Shown here: piece by piece, positions 1-13,303 of the stretch
Numbering within the stretch: position 1 is the stretch's first letter
Layout: each line of letters opens with the position of its first letter
DNA from: Fistularia commersonii
Taxonomy: Eukaryota; Chordata; Actinopteri; Syngnathiformes; Fistulariidae
Assembly: GCA_037954325.1 (NCBI GenBank)
Contig: JBBMNZ010000001.1
Span: 17,547,258-17,611,257, forward strand
Direction: 5' to 3'
Length of the DNA: 64,000 nucleotides
Translations under genes and position numbers: made by a program
The notes under the pieces: model-generated
What the model was told of the DNA's origin: nothing
What the model saw: only the letters and a program-made list of their open reading frames with translations
The model's database searches: none

Positions 1-1300
1 TTGTTCTTATAAAAGTCATAACAATAAAAGTTGGGCCAACTGGTAAAGATATATTAGAAAATAACAATGTAATGCAAGAAAAATGTCGAACATGTAACAT
101 GAGGAAAATAAAACAATAATATTGTGACAATTAAGTCATAACACCATAACAAATGTTCAAATATTACAGGGAAAAACATAATTGATGAGGACAAGTGAAT
201 TCGGGAGAAATAGACATACTTATGTTAATGTTATGAAAACAAACCAGCTGTTCTAGAGACAGTGTACGCCTTAAACCGATGAAGAAGAATAATATGACAT
301 CTACTGACATCACTCTCACACAACTATTACTCACTTCTCCTGATATTACAGCCTTGTTCTTGTAATATTAACACTTTAATCTCACATTCTGTTCAGACTT
401 TATTCTCAGAGTTCTTAGGCTTGATTCTCCTTATTGCAAATAAAGTTTATTTTTTGCCCTTTTGACTATATAGCCTGTTTGATGTGATCAAATGCAGAGA
501 AACACCATCAAACATACTTGGTGTTTATTTACTTTTAATAACAAGCCATAAATCACCCTTCTAATCTCTTGGAAATTAGTGAACCTGTTACAGATCTGAT
601 TAGGATTATAATCTACGCTGAGGTTTCTCCACAGTACTCAAATACACCCACCCAAGCAACTGACATTTTTAGTGTATTTAACGTCTGGGACAAATAAGAA
701 AGTAATAACACAAAAACCCATCACACAGTTAAGCACATGAAATGAAGCAGCAACCGCACACAACCATAAACTTCAAATGGAGCTGAAAACCCCAGACAAA
801 TAAAAGGCTCCAATGCTCCTTCAAATACTTTAAAACGCTAAGACATAACTCCCTGATTTTATCTTGGATGTTATCAAATCCATATTTGAGGAGTCACACA
901 TGTGTTTGTCTATGTTTACAGCTGCTAACATGAGCTTTGGAACTACTCAGCTAAGCTATGTACAGTATTTCCAACAAAAATTGCAATGTGGCAAATTATC
1001 TGCACTCAAAGACAACATGAAACTTTATCACACCAAAATCTTATCTTTAAAACCACTGCCCCAAACACATTTTAGGGCCCATACCCCACTTTTTAAGAAC
1101 CACTGATCTGAGGCCCTTTTGTCAGATTTTGAGTCCCTGAAAAATGACCTGACATAAACTTCCTGCTTTGTGAACTGATGATCTGCTCCAGTAGCAGCTT
1201 TGTCATTAGTCAATACCTTTTTTTCAAACTTTGTGTCTAAATCAGAAATATTTTGCTGCTCTTACACCTTACGATCTATACGAAGGCATAAGCAGAGACG

Positions 1301-1379
<79 letters not shown>

Positions 1380-2990
1380 CGCACACACACGGTCATCTAT
1401 TCATTACCATGTTAACAAAGCAGAACATATTACAGTCTGGTTCTGTTCCCTAACAAATGTCGCAAAGGGTGTTCCACTACGAAACACTAAGCTTGACAAA
1501 AACTGCATTTCCACTACAAGAAAACACTTCCAGGGACTTAAAAGTTTCATGTACATAGTAATTTTATCAGTGTCCAGCAAATCAGTACAAGTGCAAATTT
1601 GAAAAAAATATACTATTATACCAAGTCCAAAAGGCAGAAATTAAGAAAACAAGACCACAGGATCCAATTCATTACCAGCAAATTAAATATTGAATTGGAA
1701 ATTATCACGAAATTACTTAAAAAAAATAAATTCAAGACAAAGTGCCAAGAATAAGTTGACCTTGCTTTTAAAGCAATAAATAATATCAAAATTACAAAGA
1801 CATCGCCTTAAGATGCACCCTAATAACTTTTTTCCCTCCACAGAGAAACTGCCTCTCAGTTGGACAATGGTGAGCTCCAGCAGCTTGTCCCTCATCTTGA
1901 TGATGACTTGCAGCTACACGACACATCAGTCCAAAGTCTCACATCAGCATTTCATTATGTGGAAGCGACTGCCATGTGAATCACATCTTTTCCATCCACA
2001 TAACATCTCAAGGACCGATTTGTCCCGAACCTGTTGCTACTCAGTTTCCTTGCACCTTCACCTTCCTGCTCATATCAGTCACTTTCAGCTTTATCTTATT
2101 TTCTATAAAGCCATAAATTCAGACCTTTTTCTGTTTTGATGACAATTTCTTTGAAAAAAAAGTCTGCTTTTGTTTAACTTGAAATCACATTTTCAAAGGA
2201 AAACAAAAGAATAAAAAATACTCTGTTTTTGTGCTTCAAAAACCTACATTCATTCCACTTTTACCAAGACAAATATGATTCGTGTAACCAAAGTCTGTAT
2301 TGTTCTGAATATGTCTGTTATGTCTTGAAGAAACAAAAAAAAACGTGTATGGTGAAACTGTGCAAATTAGCTGTGTCAATTTTCATTTCTCTATTGTTTC
2401 TTAAGGCCAGTTGCTGGCTTAAGTCTGTCTAATTAAAGGGTCCAAGAGAGAACAACAGCAGCAGAACACTGAAAGAGTTTGGGACATGGCCTGGAAGACC
2501 CTTTGGGACAATCCTACTGGCAAAGAGTGTGAAGCCATATTAGCATACTGTCAATGTCGATCTGCATTTTCATACTAAACGCAAATTTTTTCACCCCTCA
2601 ATCAATGTCTGAATGGACGGGAGTCGATCTATAACTTAAAATATGCCAGCACTTGGCTGATGAGAGATCAATATTATTAAACTGATTGATATCTTTGCAC
2701 CACATGCTATTTATGAAGCAGAAAAGAAGCAGTGGCACTAATGACAAACAGCCATATTCAATCATCTGGTGGCCCCTGTGGCTTTTGTGGACAAAGAGAT
2801 AAGATAATAGAGTTTCACTAAGTGGAAACAACAAATAACATAATCGAATTTTTATTTTCCCGGACGAAGTGTTTTAAATAAATGACGCTGTCAGGGCTGA
2901 GTACTGCGGGTGGAGGGTATGGGGGCGGAAGTGGTCAACCTCACCGGATAAATGTGAAACTAACCCTTTAAAACGGAGTTTGGGGAAGGG
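1..2990. other. AT-rich non-coding DNA at left edge
   Basis: No reading frame here resembles a known protein, and the open stretches are short and of biased composition. If the CpG-rich block at 3.0-4.4 kb is the promoter of a leftward gene, this stretch would be its first intron, but that is inference. The only clear internal structure is the GT microsatellite at about 1.3 kb. Confidence 0.5.
1303..1390. repeat. (GT)n microsatellite with CA tail
   Basis: About 36 uninterrupted GT units run to 1374. They are followed by GCGTGCGC and then a short CA run, so the right end is a small self-complementary alternating purine-pyrimidine block. The Cys/Val-rich reading frames across it are repeat artefacts. 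Confidence 0.95.
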
Positions 2991-2999
2991 GGCAAAGGG

Positions 3000-4433
3000 A
3001 AGCCTGCAGCAAGTCGCTGAAAATGGCATGCGGAGCTGCTGCAGGACGAACCCACCGGCCTGACTGCGGCTGCACAAACACACACGCAAATGCACCAACA
3101 CAGGAAACAATATCATTATAATCACATCACGGCAAGTGTACCGGCAACTATTTCCTATCTCGGGCAAAAGCTCGGGGCTGCCGGTGTGGAAAATCATGGT
3201 TAACGTCGAAGGTGGGATAAAATCAACATCAATCTGCCCGGTGTTGCATCTCTGCGGGTCTCAAGACTCAATCCCCCCTCCCGAACCGAAACAGGACATC
3301 GAAACTTCCCAACTTAGGAGGCGTTAACGCTTAAAATATTGAACAGAGTTAAAAAATAAAAGGCGCACACGACATTAGACTTCTGATGTCGCTAAGCTAG
3401 TCTCTACGATTTATAAAGTAGTTTTAGCAGTTCATTTTCTTTCGAACTCCCATTACCAAACCCCGCTAAGGCAAACGGGAAGAGTGACGGCGATTTTAAA
3501 ACGTTAAAAAATACGGCAAACGGCGACGCAACCGGGAAACAGGGGGCAGTTCCCGGGAGTTGGGACTAGTTTAGCTTGATTTAAAACCAGCAGGCGTTGA
3601 GGTTAATGCGTCAAAGAACCGTAGCTAACATTCGTAACCACAAAAATTATGAGGAGGGGGGATATTATTCAAATCTCCCGAGAGGAGAACAAATGAAATC
3701 CAGCCTGGCCTGGCTTGGCTCGGCCCCGATGCCCCAGGAGAGAGAGGGGGAGAAAACCCACCTTTCCCCAATTCCCGATTAGCTAACATTAAGAGAGCGA
3801 CGTTAGCTTAGCAAGCCAAGGGAGCGCTAGCTTAACGTAAGCTAACCCAGCCCATGGAGAAAGGGCTTGAAACGCACACCCGTGCTGATTTAACCCGCGG
3901 GTAGCTCTCCTTTAACACGGACTGGAACGAATCCTGGGGGCGAGTTTGGCCCACAGAGAGAGTGCTAGTAAAGCTAATGAACTCCCCAGAATCCCAATGC
4001 AAATGCATTCCCCTACCCACCTAATAACATGGTCGCTCCCAGATTCACATACCACGGCGGAGAGGAGAAAACGTCCCCACATTAAAAGGCAAAAAAAAAC
4101 TCCGCGGTAAAATCCACAATCTGGGCTCATTAATGTCCTCCGGGGGGATCCCGAGCGAGTCCGAGCAGACAGCGAAGAGTCCCTTAAGTCCCAAACGGCC
4201 GGCGAGCCGGTTTTCTTTTTTATTTCATTTTTTTTCTAATTTTTCTTGCTGTATTTTGGTGTTGTCGGTGAGGTTTGCGATTGAAAGCCGAAACCTGCGT
4301 CTCTCGGTGAGCCGAGCTGCGCCCTCCCCTCAGCGGCTCGGCCAGCCAGTAATGGCGACTCACTCTTGCTCTCTCTCCTAACGTTCCGTAATACTGAGTC
4401 AATGCCGCTCACCCATCCATTCACAGTCTTTGC

Positions 4434-4435
<2 letters not shown>
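3000..4435 (-). promoter_or_regulatory. CpG-rich promoter-like block, probably of a leftward gene
   Basis: Base composition changes sharply here: CpG becomes frequent (CCGCGG, GGCCGGCGAGCCGG, many CG pairs), unlike the AT-rich flanks. No coding exon was recognised, so this is best read as a promoter or 5' UTR. In mammals the gene next to the 3' side of NUBPL, on the same strand, is ARHGAP5. By that synteny this would be the arhgap5 promoter, reading left out of the window. The CpG richness is visible in the sequence; the gene name and the orientation are inference. Confidence 0.4.

Positions 4436-4436
<1 letters not shown>

Positions 4437-4465
<29 letters not shown>
4437..4465. repeat. (TC)n microsatellite
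   Basis: A pure TC dinucleotide run of about 14 units at the right edge of the CpG-rich block. It lies on the putative promoter side and could act as a GAGA-type tract, though nothing else supports that. Confidence 0.9.
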
Positions 4466-4850
4466 TCCCTCTAATGAAGCTCTAAAAATAGAAATACATT
4501 TCAACTCAATGTTTTATATGTTTCATGAAATACCACTTTATCAAACATTGTTACAATGATTAGTAATTGTGGTGATATTACTAATTTGCCATTATTATGA
4601 GTGGTAGTCGTAGCACAGGTAGGTCGTACTAGTATTGATTTCATAATTATGATATAATTGATGTCAAAATAACACAAATAAAATGCAGACATGAATAATT
4701 AATGCTAGTAAAAGGAACTGTGCAAATATGACCTACATAGTCTATTCATTAATTGGCACAAAAACATACATTAATATTTAAATAGAATTATCCTTCCAAT
4801 ATTTCACCTGTTTTCATCCCTTCTGCCTCAGACTATTTCTTTGATCTGCC

Positions 4851-4852
<2 letters not shown>

Positions 4853-4892
<40 letters not shown>
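4853..4892. repeat. (TA)n microsatellite
   Basis: About 19 uninterrupted TA units within AT-rich intergenic DNA. Confidence 0.95.
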
Positions 4893-4893
<1 letters not shown>

Positions 4894-5243
4894 GGCCTTT
4901 GTTTTCTCACTGATTTCAATAATCCTCTTTATTGGCGTGAATAAGAGAAAAAAAAACCTGCTGCCAAAACATCAAAACATAAATTAAACCCTGTTCTCTC
5001 TCTCTGTCTCTTGCTCTCCCTCCCTTGCCTGCTCTGTGAGGTAGTTATGTTTGGGGTGTTTTTTCATGTTGGCTGTTTGATAAATCTTTAATTATGCATA
5101 AAGTGCCTGGATGGAAAATATCAGGCGAATGTGCTTGACACCAAAGTCCAAGTTGATGTTGAGACTTTGCCTCAGATGCAGAGAAGATGAGACAGGAGAA
5201 AAAGGAAGGAAAGGAGAAGAGAGAGAACTTCCTCTCCTTTTCT

Positions 5244-5354
5244 GTCTTCTCTTCTCTTCTCTTCTCTTCTCTTCTCTTCTCTTCTCTTCTCTTCTCTTCT
5301 CTTCTCTTCTCTTCTCTTCTCTTCTCTTCTCTTCTCTTCTCTTCTCTTCTCTTC
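5244..5354. repeat. (TTCTC)n pentanucleotide satellite
   Basis: About 22 units of TTCTC with almost no interruptions, giving a homopurine/homopyrimidine tract over 100 bp long. All six frames look open here (Arg-Glu-Glu-Lys or Leu-Phe-Ser-Ser repeats), but these are translations of the satellite and not genes. Confidence 0.95.
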
Positions 5355-5639
5355 TTTCTCCTGGCAGTGAATGCAGTATCAATAAAGTAAACGGTCACAG
5401 TGATGAATCAGTGTAAGGAACAGTCAGAGGTCAAAGGTCGCAGCAGTCAGACATGTCCATGACGTCTCCGATGTTATAAAACCGAGGAGGTCAAAATGTC
5501 CGTCCACTCTTATTTGGATTAAACAAACCATCAATCTTGCATTAAATATATAATGACAACTTTTGAAATGATTTAGTTTCTTATTTTCAGACATTTTGCA
5601 GATCATTTTCCTGGAGCTGCAATTTACTTCCTTCCTGCT

Positions 5640-6783
5640 CTTCCTGCGCAAAGCTGGGATGGGCTACAGGACAATAGGCAAGCAGCTTGGTGAGAAGGCA
5701 ACAACTGTCGGCACAATTATTAGAAAATGGAGGAAGTCCAAGATGACGGTCAATCTCCCTTGGTCTCCATGCAAGATCTTGCCTCTTGGGGCAGCAATGA
5801 TCATGAGGAAGATGAGGGATCAGCCCAGAACTACACAGCTGGACCTGGTCAATGACCTGAAGAGGGCTGGGACCACAGTCTCAAAGAAAACCATTAGTAA
5901 CACACTATGCCGCCATGGATTAAAATCCTGCAGAGCACGCAAGGTCCCCCTACTCAAGCCAGCACATCTCCAGGCCCATCTGCAGTTTGCCAATGACCAT
6001 CTGGATGATCCAGAGGAGGAATGGAAGAAGGTCATGTGGTCTGATGACACAAAAATAGAGTTGTTTGGTCTAAACTCCACTCACCGTGTTTGGAGGAAGA
6101 AGGATGAGTACAACCACAAGAACACCATCCCATCACCATCTTGGGGATGCTCTTCTGCAAAGGGGGCAGGATGACTGCAACGAATGGATGGGGCCATGTG
6201 TCGCATATATCTTGGCCAACGACCTCCTTCCCTCGGTAAGAGCCTTGAAGATGGGTCGTGGCTGGGTATTCCAGCATGGTAACGACCCGAAACGCACAGC
6301 CAGGACAACTAAGTAGTGGCTCCATAAGAAACATCTCAAGATCCTGGAGTGGCCTAGCCAGTCTCCAGACCTGAACCCGATCGAAAATCTTTGGAGGGCG
6401 CTGAAAGTCCATATTACCCAGTGACTACCCTGAAACCTGAAGGATCTGGAGAAGATCTGTATGGAGGAGTGGGCCAAAATCCCTGCTGCAGTGTGTGCAA
6501 ACCTGTTCAAGAACTACAGGAAATGTCTGATCTCTCTAATTGCCAACAAAGGTTTCTGTACCAAATGAATTTCTGTTTTTCTGATGTATCAAATACTTGT
6601 GTCATGCAATAAAAAGCTAATTAAATACTTAAAAATCATACAATGTGTGTTTCTGGGTTTTTGTTTTAGATTCCATCACACAGTTGAAGAGTACCTGTGA
6701 TAAAAATTACAGACCTCTTCATGGTTTGCAAGTGGGAAAGCTGAAAAATTAGCAGTGTATGAAATATTTGCTCCCCATACTGC
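5640..6783 (+). mobile_element. Tc1/mariner-like transposon copy, truncated and frameshifted
   Basis: The plus strand encodes a decayed Tc1-type transposase. Homology starts inside the N-terminal helix-turn-helix domain (KAGMGYRTIGKQLGEKATTV, about 5650) and continues through the MRDQPRTT and KSCRARKVPLLKP blocks. The first catalytic Asp block (KVMWSDDTKIELFGLN) is at about 6033. A block normally found after the NTIP motif is missing. The frame then shifts near 6170 and resumes as LPSVRALKMGRGWVFQH, where the QHGNDPK motif carries the second Asp. Stops interrupt at 6315 and 6421 before the DLNPIENLW block. The right terminal inverted repeat (TTTGCTCCCCATACTG) ends at about 6783. No matching left repeat or transposase start exists, so the element is 5' truncated and dead. 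Confidence 0.92.
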
Positions 6784-9244
6784 ATAAACCCTGTAAATGA
6801 ACTGAACTGAAACAAAAAGAAAGAGCTACAAATGGTTGATGATCATTGAGCTTTAAGTAATGTTTAAAATCATGAAATATAACCCAAAATCATAAAAGTC
6901 TAAAAATGAACGAAATAAGTAATAGGAAGGTAAAGGAAAAATAAGTTACAGTAAAATAAAGTAAGCACAGTATACTGTAATAAAGTACAGTAAGAAAATC
7001 AAAGATGTAAAAAAAAACAACATTTGAATTATCCTGACGATAAATAAAAAAGAAGCTGGAAACATACTATATATGAAAAAGGAGAAAAAAACAGCATGAA
7101 TTCAGTGAAACTATCAAAAACTTTCCTGAAAAAAATCTGCAAATCATAGTTGAATAATATGGTAATTAGGGGAAAGAGTCCCTGAAAAGGTTTTAAAATA
7201 CGAGGAAATAAGTCAAACTTTTGGAGAACTTTCCCAAAGGCCTACAGAAATGTCCCATGTAAAAAGAAGAAATTGGCTCTCACATGTTCCTCCATGCCCT
7301 GACGCCCTGTTATTTCTCTCCCTGCTCCACCACCAGCTTCCTTGAACATGCACCTTCACTTCCTGTCAGAATTTCCACATCTCACCTGCGTCTTTCCAGC
7401 CTCCAGGAGGGATGCTTCTTTCATTATCCACTGCTGTCAAACCCCATTGAGAGACCGTGTGTGTGTTTGTTGGGGGGGGGGGGGGCGTCCCCACAGCAAC
7501 CACAAGGAGGCCACGCGCGGTAGAAGCAGGAAGTTCAAGTTCAGGTTAAGGGAAGTTTGCCTGTCAGCGATCAGAAGGGGGATCTGAATGTGAGAAGGTT
7601 TAACACACAGGAAGTGTAAACACATGCCGAGCCGGAGGAAATACACTGTTTAAAATCTGTTCACGCAGTTAAGACGTAAATAAACAAAACACACACACAG
7701 AGTCTCAAACACACACCCTAGCTTTTACCTCATTTATTTTAAATACATTTTTTTGATACATTTCTCTGTTGCTTTTTGATGATTTTCAGGTGATGTCCTT
7801 CAGAATTTTTGGTTGTTTTGGTATAATGTTTTTTTTTTTTCCAAAATTCTCGAAAAATTTTCTAACTCAATCCTTCAGCACTATTTACGGAGTGTGTGTT
7901 TAGTAGGGCTTCACTGACAACATAAGGTGATTTAGGTGATTTCTTTAGGATTATAAGCAAATATAAGCACATATTTCTTTTTGATGATTTTAAGAGATTA
8001 TCTCTCAAATAATGTGTATTTTTAAAATGTTTTTACGCAGAAGGCTAAGTGTTTTTGCAGTGACAAAATAAAGACACTTTGTGCCATATTTCTAGGGCAG
8101 TTTTCCGCCCCGTCACAATAAAAGCCTGTGACATGTCTGACTTCCAATGTGTCCAAAAGCAGGGGTGTGACTGGCATGGTCTAATCTGGCACGTTCGCAT
8201 CATAATTCCATTTAGCCTCAGATTAAAAATGTCTGAGGAGGAGAAGAAGAGTCTTGTTGGGTGTGAAGTCTCTTGCCTGACTCACACATGGGGTCACATG
8301 ACTGCCCAGTGATGCAGTCAGTGGTCAGCAGAGGAGTTGTAGGAGAAGGATACTGTTGCTAGGAGCTGCTGCCCAGTGATGTTCGCCAAGGTCTTTGGAC
8401 CGAGACCCTGTTGTTGCCGCTGGGGTGTAATGTGAATTAGAAAAATGTTTTTGTTATCTTTATTTTCTTTGAGTTTGCTTTTCTTCACGTTTTATGAAGT
8501 TTTTGCTATATATTTCTTAGTTGTGTGTGAGCAGGCCTTCTGTAGTCTCCCCTTAACAAGAATGTTGTTTAAAAGAGCAACTTGCTAGTAAAATATAAGA
8601 TAATAAGATGGAAAAAAAAAGCACAATTCATTTTTATCCAGCACTGGCCTTTACCTGAACCCTGCCGAGATATGAAGATAATTTTTCAGCTAAGAGACAC
8701 TCCTCCATCCCTTTTCTCTCTCTCTTTTTGTCATTTTGTCTCTCTCTCGCTCTTTTTTTCTCTCTCTCTCCCTCTGTCCCCATCACTCAAGGGCTTATGA
8801 AATTGTTTTTCCCTTTTTTTCTCATGGACCCCCCCCCCATGTGATAGTGTAAGTGCAGCCTGGGGGAGGTGGGGGTGGGTGGGGATCACGCTGAGGAAGA
8901 GGACGGGCTGTCCTTCCTTTCAGGCTGTTGGTGCAAAGGACCCGGCTGGTTTTTCAGCAACCAGAGGCTTTTGTTTCTTCTGTGTCCAGCTGCTCTGTCA
9001 CTTTTATCAGACTGACATCTTATAAACCTTATAAATCTTAGGCCCAATTAATGTCTGAATGATTGAAAAAGGTGTCCTGCTATGAGGGCAAGGGGGTTTA
9101 TTTACCCTACATGATGGGTCAATATTACCGTAAATTAAATGCTGTATTTTTGCCTCCTATCCATGCACAGCTCTGTTATGGTAAATGTTCTCTTCACTTT
9201 TATAGGTCTTTCATCATCCTGCGGTTTCAAAAGTCTTCATGCTG

Positions 9245-9460
9245 GATTACATTGACCCATTTACACCCACGCACACACACCAATGGCGGCAGAGCTGCTA
9301 TGCAAGCCACTAACCTGACCATTGGAAGCAAGTGGGCGTTCAGTGTCTTGCCAAAGAACACTTTGGGGTGAGGATATGAGGATCCAAGAATCACCCCCCT
9401 CCCACTTCCCCGCAAATGTGCCCAGGGTTGTGAACGCCTGACATCCTCAAATGGGCACAT
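9245..9460 (+). repeat. Dispersed fish interspersed repeat
   Basis: Contains the phrase TTCAGTGTCTTGCCAAAGAA followed by an ACACTTTGGGG-like segment. I recognise this as part of a repeat common in fish genomes, often read as gene-like in automated calls. A shorter relative is at about 38660-38745 (GTGTCTTGCTCAACAACACT). I cannot assign a formal family name from memory. Confidence 0.55.
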
Positions 9461-11596
9461 CCCGATTAATAGATTTAATTTTTTTAAATAAAGAACTCTT
9501 ACCGATCATTTTTCTTGCAACTTTTCAAGTAATTTATTTCAAATTATATCTAATGTCTTTTCTAGCTTTGTTAATTACCTAAAAAGTTTTTGGTCATTTC
9601 TTACAGAATATTTCATTGCATTTTTCAGGAAATAAATTGAAGATTTTAGATTATTCATCAGATAATTTCATATTTGGGGCCATTTCTTCTTTTTATCTTT
9701 GGCTAATTTGTTGGAAATATTATTATTTTTGTGAAAATGTGACTTGTATTTAGGAATGTTTAGTATTTTCTTGAATTGGGTATTTTCTTACTAATTCATA
9801 ATTGCTTGTTTATGAAATTATGATAAAGAATTTCAAGATAATTGCCTGCATATTTTAAATGTATTTTCAATCAGGGAATAATGTCTTTTAGATATGACAC
9901 AGACAGCTCTGTGTACTTGGAGTGCATTTTAAGAGCAGCCTCATGCTTTCAAAGAAAGAGGAGGGTGAGAGTTTGGGATAACTGAAGGTTTCCCCCCCAC
10001 CGCCTCATTGCAACTATGAGCAACAAAAACAAATATACTCCAGAAATATTTTGTTTTAGTATTGTTTCAGCTCCTGTGTTTTTTTTCAGACCTTCACTTC
10101 ACTGGAACTCTTGTGTTTGTTTTGGAGGCTTCGGGTTTTATTTTTATTCTTTTGGCAACCCCCCCCCCCCCCCCCAAACAAACCCAACAACAAATAGTAG
10201 CTCAGAAATGCAGATCATCTGAGGTATTACTGCATCAAAATACCTTACAACACACAACAGCTAACAGCTAAAACAGTTTACCTCAAACCAAATTTTCTAG
10301 TTCTAATAAGAAAAATTATCATGAGAATCACTTAAAATAAACTTCCCCTTCATTTTTCCTTTTTTTTTCTTCCCTTCTTTTCGTTTCCCACCTGTTCTCC
10401 ACACTCAGGTGCAGGTCAAACTCGCAAAAAATGGGAATGGATGAAACTAACCCTCCATCTTGTTTCCCATTTTGCTTTGTGCTTGACTGCCTTCCAACCA
10501 GACAAAGATGGTGTTTGTCCCTTCTTCTCTCTCAAGATGGAGCCTCTCTTTGTCTCATTCAAGGCCTTTGTGTGTGTATGTGTGTGTGTGTGTGTTTGTG
10601 TGTTGGGGGTTACTATGCAGTGAGCTTCACCTGAGCCCCCCTGAGCTGGTCAGATGGACAGATGAGCATCTTTGAATTATTAATAGCCACAAGATCACTT
10701 TCTCTTCTTTCCCTCCGTCACCAGAGTTTTCCCACCATCATCCATGTTTGAGCGAGTCAACATGCGGGTTCAAGGTACCGGAGCGGGGACTACTTCCTGC
10801 CGTAGGACATACCTGTTCCACCAGCTGGTCCTCTCCATGTTTCTAGGGCTTTCTGAAACAAAGTAGAGACTCACGCTAGCTGGTTGTGTCAGCACACCTT
10901 TCATCGTTTTAAATATTTTTGCTGATTTTATCAAAAATAAATGTGGTTTTTACATAATTTCCATGTCACTTTCCTGCTGACATGGAAGTGATATACAGCA
11001 AAGTTTAAGGCTGTTTTACCGGTAAATGTGATCATTGTGAATGTATTCAAGTGATTTCCTGTTGAATTGTTCAGTTTCTTTACATATCCAGTTCTACAAA
11101 TGTTGAAGAAAGTTCTAAAAAAAATTAAATCATTATCAGAAACAAAGAGAAGGAATTAGCAGAAAAATCAGAAACAAGTTAAAATTTATAACATTAAAAG
11201 AGGGGAAAAAAAAATGCAATAAATAAAAGAAAAACAACCAATTTAAACTAAATCTGGGGATCGAGCAAAGGATGTCTTCAACCTGAGATGATCATGAAGA
11301 TGAAGATGGAGATGCTGATACAATTGCTCGAGTGTCACTGGTGCACCAGCTCTGAACCCGAGGCTTGAGGCTTTGCTACCATCCAGCTGGGACATGACGC
11401 CTCGGAGCAGTTTGTGTTTTGACTTGGAGGGAAGATTGTGTGTGTGTGATTGTGTGTGTGTGTGACTAGATGAAAGACAGGCAGACTGGCCTCGGGCTGC
11501 AATTAAAAACAAGCTGAGGTTGCCATAGTGATGAAGGTGAACTCAAGTACTTTATTAAATATTACTGAATGGGTGTTTCTCACCTCATGCCGGGTG

Positions 11597-11598
<2 letters not shown>

Positions 11599-11632
<34 letters not shown>
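11599..11632. repeat. (GT)n microsatellite
   Basis: Seventeen GT units without interruption in intergenic DNA. Confidence 0.9.
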
Positions 11633-11633
<1 letters not shown>

Positions 11634-12427
11634 TGGGATAAAAATACACATTACATGTTAATTAATGTGTTGTGCAGAGTGTGTCAAAAACACACATAGA
11701 CATGATATTCATCTGGATCTAAAAGAAATCCCAGCATGTCAACGAATGATTTGTAGAGCGTTAATAAACTACAGATGAATAAAAACAAACTGACAGGAAC
11801 AACTAATTACATTCCAAACAAGTCTGTGTGTGTTTGTGTGTCCATAGATAGAAATAGGCTTGGAGATAAAAAAAATAAAAACATAATCTCATTCAATTAT
11901 GCATGCCATTATCTAACCTCATATAACCTAATCTGATATCATTTTTCCGAGTCTCATATTCAATAATCATTTCAAAATAGTTCAATAAACATGAAGCTCC
12001 TCTAATTTAACATAGGCGTAATCTTATCTAGACTGCCTAATTATACCTAATCCAAACTAATCTCTGAATTGTAATTTTTTCCAAAATCAAATCATGTTTG
12101 AGAGGTGTTAAATTACAGCAAATTATTAACAGCTATTTAGAAATAGACACAAATATTTAATGAAAATGTACTGATATAATTAAAAATGATCTTACTCCTC
12201 CTGACTCATCCCACAGACGCCAATACGCACATACGCACACACAGACACAAACACCAATGCACCCGTTTCCATCAAGTTTGTTGAAAAAGAGATAAGACTG
12301 CCCTAAAACAATCTCTGACTTGGTTTGATTTATTTCTGCTTCATTTCTCCTGAAGTTACTTTATTACCGAAGCAGCTGATTCATTACAGGCTGTTGTTTC
12401 TATCGTGGGGCTTTTTCCACCCCTGGA

Positions 12428-12428
<1 letters not shown>

Positions 12429-12455
<27 letters not shown>
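12429..12455. repeat. (CA)n microsatellite
   Basis: About 13 CA units in intergenic DNA. The adjacent frames rich in Val-Cys are translations of the repeat. Confidence 0.9.
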
Positions 12456-12460
<5 letters not shown>

Positions 12461-13303
12461 CCGTACGTGGTGTGTAACTGGTTGTTCCTTTCAGTTTGTT
12501 TTTATTCAGCAGCAGTTTATTAACAATGACCTCAGCGACTCCTCCGTCCACATTCTGGGAAATTTCTTTTAGAACCAGACAAACACGGAGTGTGTGTGTG
12601 TCCCTGTCTGTGTGTGTCCGTCCATGTGTGTTTGTACCCACTCAATCAGTGACACACAAATACACTCTTTACAACTAATGAATGAACCCATTATGTGTGT
12701 TTCAATTGTGGCATTGGCCTCCTGTGGCCCAACGTCCTAAAATGAGGAAGAAATTGCACAAAAATAAACAAGAAATCGTCTAATAAATCTGTAAGAAATT
12801 ACCCTAAAACTAAAGATGAAGCAGCCTCAAATGACTGTTAAAGATCAAACAAAGTAAGAAAGGAGAACAACTTGATCAAAGATTAAATACAAAATGTCTG
12901 TCGAAATAACTGGAGCTTGTTTTTTTAATGTTTAATCAAATTCAAAGATAATTGGTCAAAATTTCACCTCAACATTTGTGACAGTTAATGATCAACAAAT
13001 TAACTTGCCCCTTTTCTTTTTACCCACAAAAAATTGTCTGGGGAAAAAAAAAATGTGCCCAAAAAATATAAAAGAAATTGATGCATACAGGTTGCGCGAC
13101 TAATTGGATAACAGGAAGTACAAGAAACCGGACACGAGTCATGCGTCTACTGAACTCTTGGCGGCCCCTGCTGTTCACTTCTAGAACTAAAGGCATTTAA
13201 GGGCCGTTGGCACATTTTCGAGACCGAATTCATGTCTTCTTTCGAAAAATGTAAAATAATATTAATAGTAATGATGTTAACAACAACAATGGAAATAAAT
13301 ATA

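Larger units (their letters stand above)
6790..13300. other. Intergenic DNA between Tc1 copy and nubpl
   Basis: I see no supportable gene. The stretch is AT-rich, with scattered homopolymers (G run near 7471, C run near 10160), GT/CA microsatellites, TC-rich tracts near 8.72-8.78 kb and a dispersed repeat near 9.3 kb. All open frames are short and of low complexity. Confidence 0.6.

Noticed and set aside
1200..1602. Cys/Val-rich reading frames
   Set aside because: Translations of the GT microsatellite; no conserved protein.
3912..4424. Short open frames in the CpG-rich block
   Set aside because: No similarity to known proteins and overlapping on both strands; CpG-rich 5' UTR or promoter is the simpler reading.
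5045..5416. Arg-Glu-Glu-Lys and Leu-Phe-Ser-Ser repeat proteins on both strands
   Set aside because: The TTCTC array is open in all frames because of its composition.
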